From Lysobacteraceae bacterium (GTDB lineage Bacteria > Pseudomonadota > Gammaproteobacteria > Xanthomonadales > Xanthomonadaceae), in NCBI GenBank assembly GCA_023954075.1, contig JAMLIV010000001.1, forward strand, positions 62,001-126,000: a stretch of 64,000 nucleotides of DNA, in the 5' to 3' direction. Position numbers and translations under genes: made by a program. Each line of letters begins with the position of its first letter. Within the stretch, counting starts at the first letter, position 1. Shown in pieces: positions 9,211 to 18,177 of the stretch. The notes below the pieces were generated by a model that was given only the letters and a program-made list of their open reading frames with translations, was not told the DNA's origin and made no database searches.

Positions 9211-10483
9211 GTCCAGCCTCGCGCGCCAGGTGGGCGTTGGCCTGGTGGTCTACGGACTGCTCCTGAGCGCGGCCCTGTTCACGCATGGGCTGATGGTCAA
9301 CGAGCACGCCGAGCGCATGCTCTGGCAGGCGATGCTGGACACCGAGATGGACATCATCTTCGCACGCCTGCGCGATGATCCCGATCATGCCTGGTCGAAC
9401 AACGGCAAGCTCGACCTCTACCGCTTCGATGCCGGTGCGCAGGTGCCCCCGGAAGTCTCGGCGCTGCCGCCCGGCCTGCACGATGAAGTGCGCTTCAACG
9501 ACAACGAATGGGTGGTTCTGGTGCGCGACGATTCGCACCAGGCCCGACACGCACTGGCGCTGGATATCGACGGATTCGAGGCGGCCGAATGGCACCTGAT
9601 GCGCCCGGTGATCCTGTCTTCGATCCTGGCGATGCTGCTGCTGAGCGTGGCGATTTTCTTCGGCGTGCGCCTATTGACCGGACCGCTGCGCAACCTGGCG
9701 ACGCGAATCGCCGATCTGGCACCGGATCGGCGCGGCCAGCGCGTCGAACTGTCGCGCTACGCCAGCACCGAGCTTGAGGTGATAGCCGCGTCGCTGAACG
9801 ATTACCTCGGGCGCAATGACCGGTTCGTGGAGCGCGAACGCGCCTTCATCGACAGCGCCAGCCACGAACTGCGCACGCCGCTCACGGTGATTCGTGGTGC
9901 CACGCAGGTTGCGCGCGTGATCGACGGCATTCCCGCCGCCGCCCTGAGCCAGCTGGATCGAATCGCACGAACCACGGCCGAGATGGAAGAAATGGTCGCC
10001 ATGCTGCTGATGCTGGCGCGCGACCCGCGGCGCATCCGTGACGCTTCCGAGCGCATCCGGCTCGATGAGGTGGTGAGCGCCGTGGTGGAGGATCACCGCG
10101 CGCTGTGCGAAGGCAAGGCGCTGCGCCTGGTACTTGGGTCGCTCGCGCCGTGCATCGTGATCGCGCCCGAGACCGTGGTGCGCGTGACCGTCGCGAACCT
10201 TGTCCGCAATGCCATCGAACACAGCGATCAGGGCGACATCTGCATCTGGCTGGACGCGAGCGCGCGGGTGGAGATCCGCGATCCGGGACACGGCATGACG
10301 CCGGAAGAGATCAGCGCGCTCTATGCCCGGATCGCGCGCGGCGGGGATCGCGGCAGCGGCATCGGGCTGGCGCTCATCGCCCGCCTCAGCGAGCACTTGG
10401 GCTGGCCGCTGGACATCCAGCCGGGGCCGGATGGACAGGGCACGCGCGTGCGGCTGGACCTGTCCGGCTCGCTGGCCCCCTGA
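9197..10483 (+). CDS. Sensor histidine kinase partner of the 8527-9210 regulator
   Basis: A 428-residue inner-membrane sensor. Membrane helix 1 is about residues 10-32 and helix 2 about 136-158, enclosing a periplasmic sensor of roughly 100 residues rich in Asp/Glu (DDPDHAWSNNGKLDLYR). A HAMP-like segment (TGPLRNLATRIADL) leads to the dimerisation domain with His223 in SASHELRTPLTVIRG. The ATPase domain shows NLVRNAIEHSDQG (N box), VEIRDPGHGMT (G1) and GSGIGLAL (G2). The acidic sensor would suit cations or antimicrobial peptides, which is inference. It overlaps the regulator gene, so the pair is one transcript. Confidence 0.92.
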   Translation: MIRIRSSLARQVGVGLVVYGLLLSAALFTHGLMVNEHAERMLWQAMLDTEMDIIFARLRDDPDHAWSNNGKLDLYRFDAGAQVPPEVSALPPGLHDEVRFNDNEWVVLVRDDSHQARHALALDIDGFEAAEWHLMRPVILSSILAMLLLSVAIFFGVRLLTGPLRNLATRIADLAPDRRGQRVELSRYASTELEVIAASLNDYLGRNDRFVERERAFIDSASHELRTPLTVIRGATQVARVIDGIPAAALSQLDRIARTTAEMEEMVAMLLMLARDPRRIRDASERIRLDEVVSAVVEDHRALCEGKALRLVLGSLAPCIVIAPETVVRVTVANLVRNAIEHSDQGDICIWLDASARVEIRDPGHGMTPEEISALYARIARGGDRGSGIGLALIARLSEHLGWPLDIQPGPDGQGTRVRLDLSGSLAP

Positions 10484-10543
10484 GGGCGGCGAAATGGCTC
10501 GCTTCCACAGCCCGGCCCGGGGCGTAGCCGCTACCATACGCGC

Positions 10544-11080
10544 ATGACCGAACTGCCTGATGACCTGGTTTTCGATAGCGCCACGCCGGCCGACGTTGCC
10601 GCGATCGTGGCGCTGGTGGAGTCGGCCTATCGCGGCGACGCGAGCCGCCAGGGCTGGACCACCGAGGCCGATCTGCTCGACGGCCAGCGGGTGGATTCGC
10701 AGGCCATCGAGCAGGAGTTGGGCCGTCCGCGAAGCCGCATCCTCCTGGCGCGGCGCGGCGATGAACTGCTGGCCTGCGCGCATGTGGCCGTGGATGGCGA
10801 CGCGGGGTATTTCGGCATGTTCGCGGTGCGCCCGGACGGGCAGGACGCGGGAGTGGGCAAGCGCGTGCTGGCCGAGGCCGAGCGCATCGCGCGCGAGGTC
10901 TGGGGCCTGGCGTCCATGCGCATGACCGTGATCGACGTGCGCGAGGAGCTGATCGCCTTCTACGAACGCCGCGGCTACCGCCGCACCGGCATCACGAAAC
11001 CGTTTCCCTACGGCGATTCGCGCTTTGGCCTGCCGCGCCGCGACGACCTGCGCTTCGAGCTGCTGGAGAAGGCGCTGTGA
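10544..11080 (+). CDS. GNAT-family N-acetyltransferase
   Basis: A 178-residue single-domain acetyl-CoA-dependent acyltransferase. The acetyl-CoA loop is represented by MFAVRPDGQDAGVGKRVLAE (about residues 90-110; the family pattern is R/Q-x-x-G-x-G/A) and the C-terminal motif by ELIAFYERRGYRRTG. The substrate cannot be assigned. The ATG is preceded by TACCAT, a possible -10 element (10531-10536). The last four bases overlap the Rieske gene start, so the two are co-translated. This pair lies close to suf genes in related genomes as far as I recall. Confidence 0.85.
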   Translation: MTELPDDLVFDSATPADVAAIVALVESAYRGDASRQGWTTEADLLDGQRVDSQAIEQELGRPRSRILLARRGDELLACAHVAVDGDAGYFGMFAVRPDGQDAGVGKRVLAEAERIAREVWGLASMRMTVIDVREELIAFYERRGYRRTGITKPFPYGDSRFGLPRRDDLRFELLEKAL

Positions 11081-11400
11081 GCGGCGGCTGGACCGTGCTG
11101 TGTCCGACCTCGGACGTGCTGCCCGGCGAATCCCACGTCGCCTGGTTCGGCGACGTGCCGCTGGTGATCGTCAACTTCGACGGCATCTTCTACGCGCTGG
11201 AAGACCGCTGCACGCACGAGGACTTCGAGCTTTCCGCCGGGCCTTACGATCAGGCCACCGGCCAGATCGAGTGCGTGCTGCACGGCGCGCTGTTCGACGT
11301 GCGCAGCGGCGAAGCCCTGCGCGCCCCCGCCTACGAGCCGGCGCGTCCGTACCCGGTCAAGGTGGAGGACGGCATGATCTGGGTGCGCGAGCCGGATTGA
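11077..11400 (+). CDS. Rieske [2Fe-2S] ferredoxin-like protein
   Basis: A 107-residue small electron carrier of the kind annotated as the ferredoxin component of non-heme iron oxygenases. The two cluster motifs are complete: CTHEDFELS (Cys-x-His, near residue 45) and CVLHGALFD (Cys-x2-His, near residue 67). No oxygenase or reductase gene is nearby, so the partner is unknown; a link with Fe-S assembly is suggested by the suf operon 5 kb upstream but not shown. Starts at GTG or ATG overlapping the GNAT stop (ATGA/GTGA type). Confidence 0.9.
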   Translation: MSGGWTVLCPTSDVLPGESHVAWFGDVPLVIVNFDGIFYALEDRCTHEDFELSAGPYDQATGQIECVLHGALFDVRSGEALRAPAYEPARPYPVKVEDGMIWVREPD

Positions 11401-11430
11401 GCGACGCGCATGCGCGCCCGGTCGCCGGCG

Positions 11431-11823
11431 TCAGCCGCCGATCTTCAGCGCCGCCGGCACCATCAGCGCGACAACGCAGGCGATGCCGCCTAACCAGGCC
11501 AGGCTGCGCATCAGCGGGATCGCGGCGAGATAGAACACCCCGTGCAGCACCCGGCAGGCGATGAAGGCGAGGGCCAGTTGCGTTATCAGGGCATGATCCA
11601 CGCCGGCGAACTGCGCCATCAGCACGCCGGCGGCAAACGGCGCGAAGGCTTCGAAGGCGTTGAGGTGCGCGGCATAGCCGTTGCGCACCCGGGGGCTGTC
11701 CTGCCTGGCGATCCAGCCGCGCGGATCCCGGTTGTTGTATCCGGGCGCGCTGGACTTGGCGATGGCGACCCAGACGTAGGGCAGCGCGGCGGCGATCAGG
11801 ATGCACCAGTAGGCGATGGACAT
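11431..11823 (-). CDS. MAPEG-family membrane protein
   Basis: A 130-residue inner-membrane protein with four predicted helices (about residues 4-22, 65-85, 88-105, 112-127). The family signature is in NRDPRGWIARQDSPRVRNGYAAHLNAFEAFAPFAAGVL, given here only in part: an Arg-x-x-x-Ala-His-x-Asn-x-x-Glu pattern near residues 49-60 that binds glutathione in eukaryotic members. Bacterial members of this DUF1129/MAPEG type have no fixed function. ATG 11823 has GGAG 8 bases upstream. It is convergent with the Rieske gene. Confidence 0.85.
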   Translation of the reverse strand: MSIAYWCILIAAALPYVWVAIAKSSAPGYNNRDPRGWIARQDSPRVRNGYAAHLNAFEAFAPFAAGVLMAQFAGVDHALITQLALAFIACRVLHGVFYLAAIPLMRSLAWLGGIACVVALMVPAALKIGG

Positions 11824-11972
11824 GGGGAGCTCCGCAGCGGTGGGGGATTGCGGGAGTCTGGCATATCCGGGCGTGGACAGGACGCCCGGCCTCAGATGTG
11901 GTCGCGCGCGATGCGGCAAGCGCGCAGCCCGCCCCGCACGCGGGTGCGGGACGGGCGTCGCAGGGTGACGCG

Positions 11973-12266
11973 TTACTCCGGCTGCGCGGCGCGGGTCGCG
12001 TCGAGCTGGATGCGGTCGCGGTTCTTCTCGACGGTCGCCGCGCCGATGCCCTTCACCGAGGCGAGCTGGTCGACGCTCTTGAACGGACCGTGGGCCTGGC
12101 GGTAATCGACGATGGCCTGCGCCTTGGCGGGACCGACGCCGTGCAGGCCGGATGCGAGCGCGGTGGCGTCGGCAGAGTTGATGTTCACCGGGTTGGCGGC
12201 GAAGGCGGCGAAGCTCAGCGCGAGCGAGAGCAGGAGGGACTTGAGGATGAGGGCGAACTTGGTCAT
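11973..12266 (-). CDS. ComEA-like helix-hairpin-helix protein
   Basis: A 97-residue exported DNA-binding protein. A signal peptide (MTKFALILKSLLLSLALSFA, cleavage after AFA) is followed directly by tandem helix-hairpin-helix motifs: VNINSADATALASGLHGVGP and FKSVDQLASVKGIGAATVEK. ComEA homologues bind incoming DNA in the periplasm during natural transformation, working with type IV pili, whose retraction motors are encoded 18 kb away. The short form without a transmembrane anchor is common in Gammaproteobacteria. Function in uptake is inferred from family. Confidence 0.9.
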   Translation of the reverse strand: MTKFALILKSLLLSLALSFAAFAANPVNINSADATALASGLHGVGPAKAQAIVDYRQAHGPFKSVDQLASVKGIGAATVEKNRDRIQLDATRAAQPE

Positions 12267-12410
12267 GGCATGTCTCCGATGAGGGGTGGATGTGCCGCCT
12301 GGACGCGATGTCCGGCGGTGGAGACAGTGTCCTCATCGGCGTGATTGCCCGGCATCCGGGAAACGACGGCCCTGGCGCAGGAATTGGCCCGAACGTGGGG
12401 TCGGACTTGT

Positions 12411-12520
12411 CCTAGGGAACCTCTGGGCAAGCCTTCACCGTCATTCCAGCGAAGGCTGGAATCCATTCAAAAACAGCAGCATGGATCCCGGCCTTCGCTG
12501 GGGTGACGACTTGTTCGGAG
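12411..12520 (-). repeat. Dispersed terminal-inverted-repeat element, copy A
   Basis: A 110-base element in the 306-base gene-free stretch 12267-12572. Ends are inverted: CTCTGGGCAAG (12421-12431) against CTTGTTCGGAG (12510-12520), and the flank CCTAGGGAAC extends the match to copy B. Inside are two smaller imperfect palindromes (CATTCCAGCGAAGGCTGGAA and CCCGGCCTTCGCTGGGG). Its reverse complement aligns over its whole length with copy B at 62682-62818. The rest of this gap shows no other gene or motif I can support. Confidence 0.85.
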
Positions 12521-12572
12521 CCTCCCGGGGTGGGCTGGAACGCGGTTGGCCGCATTTGGCGCGATGCTCCGG

Positions 12573-12845
12573 TCATCCTTCCGGCGCGACGTAACCCGCC
12601 GGCATCTGCGCCCCTTCTCCGAACAGGAATTTTTCCATCTCCGCCTGCAGGAAGGCGCGCGCCTTCGGATCGCGCGGGGTGAGGCGGTATTCGTTGATGA
12701 GGATGGTCTGGTGGGCGAGCCATTCGTTCCAGGCGGGCTTGCCGATATGGTCGAGCACGCGCTGGCCGAGCGGGCCGGGCCATGGGGCAAAATCGAGGGC
12801 TTCGGCTTCTTTCTGGTGCTTGGTGCAGAAGACGGTGCGGGTCAT
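12573..12845 (-). CDS. yggX: Probable Fe(2+)-trafficking / oxidative damage protection protein YggX
   Basis: A 90-residue cytosolic protein beginning [17 protein letters not shown], with the family's conserved Cys7 in VFCxK and the segments [17 protein letters not shown] and [13 protein letters not shown]. In Salmonella and E. coli it protects Fe-S enzymes from oxidative damage and is coupled to mutY. The same linkage is seen here: its ATG overlaps the mutY stop (ATGA). ATG 12845 is chosen over a 29-codon upstream extension because it matches the family start. Confidence 0.95.
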   Translation of the reverse strand: MTRTVFCTKHQKEAEALDFAPWPGPLGQRVLDHIGKPAWNEWLAHQTILINEYRLTPRDPKARAFLQAEMEKFLFGEGAQMPAGYVAPEG

Positions 12846-13981
12846 GGGGTTTCCTCGCTGGATGTGGACTGGTGGGCGCACTGGGACTGGAGCAGCTGGC
12901 GCACCGGCGCGGGAAGGCCGATATCCGGCCATTCGGCTGGCGCGGCCCAGCGCAGTTCCGGGCCATTATTGTCGGCCACCCGCAGGCGCGCCTGCGCGGC
13001 GCTGTGGCGGTGTGGAGTGATCGTGAGGCGGTAGTGGCTGAAGACGTGCTCGAAGGCGGGCAGGACGTGCGCCGCGCCGCGGGTGCACAGGTGGCGCTGG
13101 ATGAAGGCGTCGAGCGAGTAGGCATCGGGCGCTTCGGGCAGGCTCCACAGGCCGTTCCAGACGCCGGGGCCACCGCGCTTTTGCAGCAGCACGCGGCCGG
13201 ATTCGTCGAAGGCCAGGAGCACGACGCATTCACGGCGCGGCAGGATTTTTGCCGGTTTCCGGGTGGGCAGCTGTTCGACGCGGCCCTCGCGCCGGGCGAC
13301 GCAGTCCTGGCGCAGCGGGCAGCGTGGGCAAGCGGGTCTGGTGCGGGTGCAAACGGTCGCGCCCAGGTCCATCAGCGCCTGCGTGTAGTCGGGAAGGCGA
13401 TCGTTTGGCAGCAGCGATTCCGCGAATTGCCAGAGCTCGCGCTCAACCGCTGAAGCACCGGGCCAGCCGTCGATGCCGCGCCAGCGCGCCAGCACGCGCT
13501 TGACGTTGCCATCGAGGATCGGGAATGCCAGCCCGTGCGCCTGCGCAAGGATCGCGCCCGCGGTGGAGCGCCCGATGCCGGGCAGGGCGAGGAGCGCGTC
13601 GAAATCGGTGGGAAGCGCGCCGCCGTGTCGCTCCATGCACAGTTTCGCGGCGGCGTGCAGGTTGCGGGCGCGGGCGTAGTAGCCAAGCCCCGACCACAGC
13701 GCCATCACCTCGTCGTGCGAGGCGGCGGCGAGTGAAGGAAGGTCGGGCAGGGCGGCGGTGAACCGTTCGAAGTAGGCGATGACGGTTTGCACCTGGGTCT
13801 GCTGCAGCATGATTTCCGACAGCCACACCCGATACGCGCTGCGCGGATGCTGCCAGGGCAGGTCGTGGCGTCCGTGCGGTTCGAACCAGTCGAGCAGGCG
13901 CACGGCGAAGCCGGGTGGGTCATGCTCCGCACTGCCGTCCGGCGCATCCGGGCAAGGCCGATTCTTGCGGGCGATATTCAA
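12842..13981 (-). CDS. mutY: A/G-specific adenine glycosylase MutY
   Basis: A 379-residue DNA repair enzyme that removes adenine opposite 8-oxoguanine. The catalytic domain has [16 protein letters not shown] with the active-site Glu, the helix-hairpin-helix [13 protein letters not shown], and [11 protein letters not shown] with the catalytic Asp. A [4Fe-4S] cluster is bound by Cys-x6-Cys-x2-Cys-x5-Cys in [17 protein letters not shown]. The C-terminal NUDIX-like domain (about residues 235-365) recognises 8-oxoG. It is a likely client of the suf products. Its start overlaps the stop of the asmA-like gene upstream (ATGA) and its stop overlaps yggX. Confidence 0.97.
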   Translation of the reverse strand: MNIARKNRPCPDAPDGSAEHDPPGFAVRLLDWFEPHGRHDLPWQHPRSAYRVWLSEIMLQQTQVQTVIAYFERFTAALPDLPSLAAASHDEVMALWSGLGYYARARNLHAAAKLCMERHGGALPTDFDALLALPGIGRSTAGAILAQAHGLAFPILDGNVKRVLARWRGIDGWPGASAVERELWQFAESLLPNDRLPDYTQALMDLGATVCTRTRPACPRCPLRQDCVARREGRVEQLPTRKPAKILPRRECVVLLAFDESGRVLLQKRGGPGVWNGLWSLPEAPDAYSLDAFIQRHLCTRGAAHVLPAFEHVFSHYRLTITPHRHSAAQARLRVADNNGPELRWAAPAEWPDIGLPAPVRQLLQSQCAHQSTSSEETP

Positions 13982-15111
13982 TGCGCCGCGTCCTTCTCCG
14001 CATCCTCGGCCCCGGGTGGCGTCAGCCGGATGCGGATGCCCTCGGCCTGGATGCCCTCGTATTCCAGCCGCGGGATGCGGATTTCTCCTTCCGCCGGGGG
14101 CACGAGGCCCCGCTCCTTTCCGCCGAGCCAGGCCAGCGTGTCGTGCAGGGTCAGCGTGCCGCGCAGTCCGTCGTCGCCGCGCCAGAGGGAAAAGGTGGCA
14201 AGCCCGGTCAGCGCGGCATCGCCCGAATAGGCCAGCGCCAGAACCGTGGCGTCCGCATCACCCGGCGGCAGCGGCAGGGCGGGCCAGTCCGCGGGCCAGG
14301 CGGCGATCTGGCTGGTGAGCGCGAGCGCCAGCGTGCCGGAGGGATTCCACGAGACGATGCCCTCGATGCGGGGACGCCACTGCGGCACGGCATCGAGCAC
14401 CAGGTCCAGCGCGATCTGGTCGAGGCGCAGCGTGGAGCCGTCGCTGTGCGGTACGGCAGCAAGCTGCAGGGCGAACCGCTGGCCCGCCGCCGGCGCGCTG
14501 TCGGTGCCCGACACCCACAGCGCGCTGGCACCGAGGCTGGTGCGCGCGCCTTCGTGCAGCGCGGGCAGGGTGAGGTCGAGCTGCTCGAGCGCCCAGCCGT
14601 CACCGGCGATGCGCCCGTCGCGCACTTCCAGCGGCGCATCGAGCGTCGGAATGCGCATGGGCGCGGGTGGCCCGATGTCGTCGTCGCGGTCGAGAAAGTC
14701 CTGCAGGGCGACAAGATCGAGCTGCGGCGAGATCAGGCGCAGGCCGAGCAGGGTGATGTCCTGATTGCGCAGCATCGACCACGGCAGCGCCGCCTCGATC
14801 CGCTCGGCGCGCAGCAGCGGCTGTGCGGCACCCGGCGCGCGCGCGCCAAGGCCGGTGAGCTGGACGTGCAGGTCCGGCCACAGGCCGACATCGGCGGGGC
14901 GGTCGAGCGACAGTTCCAGCCCGGTTGCCTGCTGCCCTTGCTGCAGCAGGAAGTCGCTGATGCGTTCGGGATGCAGCAGTGCGCGCAGCCCCAGAGCCGC
15001 CGCGATGGCCAGCCCCGGCAGGAGCAGCACCAGCAGCCAGCGGCGACGCGGCCGGGCGGCCGCTTCAGGCCGCGGCGAGGGATTCGGGGAGGAGTGCGTC
15101 GACGAAGGCAT
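13978..15111 (-). CDS. AsmA-like inner-membrane-anchored protein
   Basis: A 377-residue protein with one N-terminal membrane anchor (RRRWLLVLLLPGLAIAAALG, about residues 22-42) followed by a periplasmic domain that opens RISDFLLQQGQQATGLELSL and continues with the short beta-rich repeats seen in AsmA-type proteins (GLWPDLHVQLTGLGARAPGA, RAERIEAALPWSML). AsmA relatives are thought to carry phospholipid between membranes or influence outer-membrane assembly. ATG 15111 lies inside ftsY, a 47-base overlap; no later ATG preserves the anchor. Membership in the family is probable, function unknown. Confidence 0.75.
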   Translation of the reverse strand: MPSSTHSSPNPSPRPEAAARPRRRWLLVLLLPGLAIAAALGLRALLHPERISDFLLQQGQQATGLELSLDRPADVGLWPDLHVQLTGLGARAPGAAQPLLRAERIEAALPWSMLRNQDITLLGLRLISPQLDLVALQDFLDRDDDIGPPAPMRIPTLDAPLEVRDGRIAGDGWALEQLDLTLPALHEGARTSLGASALWVSGTDSAPAAGQRFALQLAAVPHSDGSTLRLDQIALDLVLDAVPQWRPRIEGIVSWNPSGTLALALTSQIAAWPADWPALPLPPGDADATVLALAYSGDAALTGLATFSLWRGDDGLRGTLTLHDTLAWLGGKERGLVPPAEGEIRIPRLEYEGIQAEGIRIRLTPPGAEDAEKDAAH

Positions 15112-16153
15112 AGGGATCGAAGGCGCGCAGGTCGTGCACGCCCTCGCCCAGTCCGACGAATCGGATCGGCAGGCCGAATTCGCGCGCGAGGGCAAAGATC
15201 ACTCCGCCCTTGGCGCTGCCGTCGAGCTTGGTGACGATCAGGCCCGTCACGCCGGCGGCCTTCTGGAACTGGCGCACCTGGTTGATCGCGTTTTGCCCGG
15301 TGGTGCCGTCGATCACCTGCAGCACCTCGTGCGGCGCGGTGGGATCGAGCTTGCCCAGCACCCGCCGCACCTTGCCCAGCTCGTCCATCAGCCCTTGCTG
15401 GGTGTGCAGCCGCCCGGCGGTGTCGGCGATCAGGATATCGGTGCCGCGTGCCTGCGCCGTCTGCAGCGCGTCGTAGACCACCGCAGCCGGATCGGCCCCG
15501 CTGGACTGGGCCACGACGTGTACGCCGTTGCGCTCGCCCCAGGTTTTGAGTTGCTCCACCGCAGCCGCGCGGAAGGTGTCGCCGGCCGCCAGCATCACCT
15601 GCTTGCGCTCGTCCAGATAGCGCCGCGCCAGCTTGCCGATGGTGGTGGTCTTGCCGACGCCGTTGACGCCCACCGTGAGGATCACGAAAGGTTTGGCACC
15701 GGTGTAGATGTTGATCGGCTCGGCCACCGGCACCAGCAGGGCAATCAGCTCGCCGCGCAGCGCGTTGAGCAGGTCGCGCGCATCCGAGAACTCGCCCCGA
15801 TCCATCCGCTGGCGCAGGTCCTCGACGATGATCGTGGTGGCCGCAACGCCGACGTCGGCGGTCAGCAGGCAGGTCTCGATTTCCTCGAGGAAATCCTCGT
15901 CGAGTTTGACGGTGCGCGAGAACAGCGAGGAGAAGTTCCTGGCGAACCCGCTGTTGCGCAGCCGGTCGCGCCAGTTCGCAGCGGCGGGTTCCGGTGCCTG
16001 CGGCGCGGGTGAAGCCACGCTTTCGAGGCCGGCTGCGGGCGCGTCGTGCGGGGACGAATCCACGGCAGGCACGGGCGATGGCGCGCCCTGCGCAGGCGAC
16101 GCGGGCGCATCGGCAGCCGGTTCGACGGGCTTCTTGCGGAAGAGTTTGAACAT
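15065..16153 (-). CDS. ftsY: Signal recognition particle receptor FtsY
   Basis: A 362-residue SRP GTPase that receives ribosome-nascent chain complexes at the inner membrane. A short Ala/Pro-rich N-terminal A domain (about residues 8-60) precedes the N domain (GFARNFSSLFSRTVKLDEDF) and the G domain with GVNGVGKTTTIGKLA (P loop), DTFRAAAVEQL, DTAGRLHTQQGLMDEL and TKLDGSAKGGVIF. The C-terminal segment IRFVGLGEGVHDLRAFDP is typical. It is divergent from rsmD, as in many Gammaproteobacteria, and its 3' end overlaps the next gene. Confidence 0.97.
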   Translation of the reverse strand: MFKLFRKKPVEPAADAPASPAQGAPSPVPAVDSSPHDAPAAGLESVASPAPQAPEPAAANWRDRLRNSGFARNFSSLFSRTVKLDEDFLEEIETCLLTADVGVAATTIIVEDLRQRMDRGEFSDARDLLNALRGELIALLVPVAEPINIYTGAKPFVILTVGVNGVGKTTTIGKLARRYLDERKQVMLAAGDTFRAAAVEQLKTWGERNGVHVVAQSSGADPAAVVYDALQTAQARGTDILIADTAGRLHTQQGLMDELGKVRRVLGKLDPTAPHEVLQVIDGTTGQNAINQVRQFQKAAGVTGLIVTKLDGSAKGGVIFALAREFGLPIRFVGLGEGVHDLRAFDPYAFVDALLPESLAAA

Positions 16154-16239
16154 CCAGGGGCGGAGTGTCGGAGAATGGCCGGCATGGTATCACCCGCCTC
16201 CCTTCCTTCCGATGAAGCCACTGCGTGCCGGTGGTCCGC

Positions 16240-17390
<1,151 letters not shown>

Positions 17391-17453
17391 GTACGCACCC
17401 GGACTTGCGGGCGCTGGGGAAATCGGAACAATCCAAGATCTGAGGTGAATGAC

Positions 17454-17960
17454 ATGACCAAGAAGATGGCTCTCATCGCGCTGGTGGCTGGCGCACTGTT
17501 CCTTTCCGGCTGCAATCAGCAGGGCAAGGACGCCGCGGCACCCAAGGTCGAGGCGGTGGCGCAGGCACCGCTGGTGGCACCGCCGGCCGACAACGCCCAG
17601 GCCTGGAAGCTGTACCTGGTCAACGTGGCCAAGCAGCACATGGAGGGCATCCGCAGCAGCCCGTTCATGTACTACCTGCCGTCGCAGGACGCCGAGGATT
17701 TCGACGAGCAGTACCAGCGCCAGGTCGACAACGTGGGCGGCGCGGTGATGCGCGGCGTGCTGCCGGGCAACATGCTCGCCTTCGGATCGCCTGCGTCCGG
17801 ACGCATGGCCGACCTCATCGTCGAGGCTTTCCAGCATGTGCCGGCCGGCTCGATGAAGGATGTTCGCGTCCTCTTCATCGGCAGCAGCGATGATCTGGAG
17901 CGCGTCAGGACGGCGGTCGAGCCGAGCGGTGCCAACGTGGTGTTCCACGAGGTCAAGTGA
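17454..17960 (+). CDS. Predicted lipoprotein of unknown function
   Basis: A 168-residue exported protein. The signal peptide MTKKMALIALVAGALFLSGC has a lipobox LSGC with lipidated Cys20. After a short Ala/Pro linker comes a domain beginning NAQAWKLYLVNVAKQHMEGI and ending FIGSSDDLERVRTAVEPSGA, an alpha/beta pattern that I cannot place in a named family. Residue +2 after the cysteine is Asn, so sorting to the outer membrane is likely. ATG 17454 is preferred over an upstream GTG because GAGGTG lies 6 bases before it. Confidence 0.8.
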   Translation: MTKKMALIALVAGALFLSGCNQQGKDAAAPKVEAVAQAPLVAPPADNAQAWKLYLVNVAKQHMEGIRSSPFMYYLPSQDAEDFDEQYQRQVDNVGGAVMRGVLPGNMLAFGSPASGRMADLIVEAFQHVPAGSMKDVRVLFIGSSDDLERVRTAVEPSGANVVFHEVK

Positions 17961-17974
17961 TCCTGATGCGGTGG

Positions 17975-17993
17975 CGCGGCCTGACGGGCCGCG
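17975..17993 (+). terminator. Hairpin after the lipoprotein gene, possible terminator
   Basis: CGCGGCC and GGCCGCG pair over 7 base pairs around a 5-base loop, 15 bases after the lipoprotein stop. No U-run follows, so it may only pause polymerase or protect the mRNA end. The rest of the 217-base gap to the next gene (17961-18177) shows nothing else that I can support. Confidence 0.35.
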
Positions 17994-18177
17994 TCATTGC
18001 CGGTGACCCGGCCACGGCTGCGCCGGGTTGCTGCGTTTCCGCACGCGACCGCCCGCAGCCCGTGCTGCCGTCGCGGATGCGCGCAGGGTCTGGCGCATTC
18101 CCGGGCCTCAGGCTGGCCGCTGCGCCGTTGATTGATGAAGGCGTCGCGCCGTGGCGCGGCCCGCAGGAGCTGTTTCC

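Noticed and set aside
12412..13233. Minus-strand frame containing a VVTPAKAGIHAAVFEWIPAF-like peptide
   Set aside because: The peptide is the translated dispersed repeat, a common artefact in these genomes, joined to an alternative frame of mutY.
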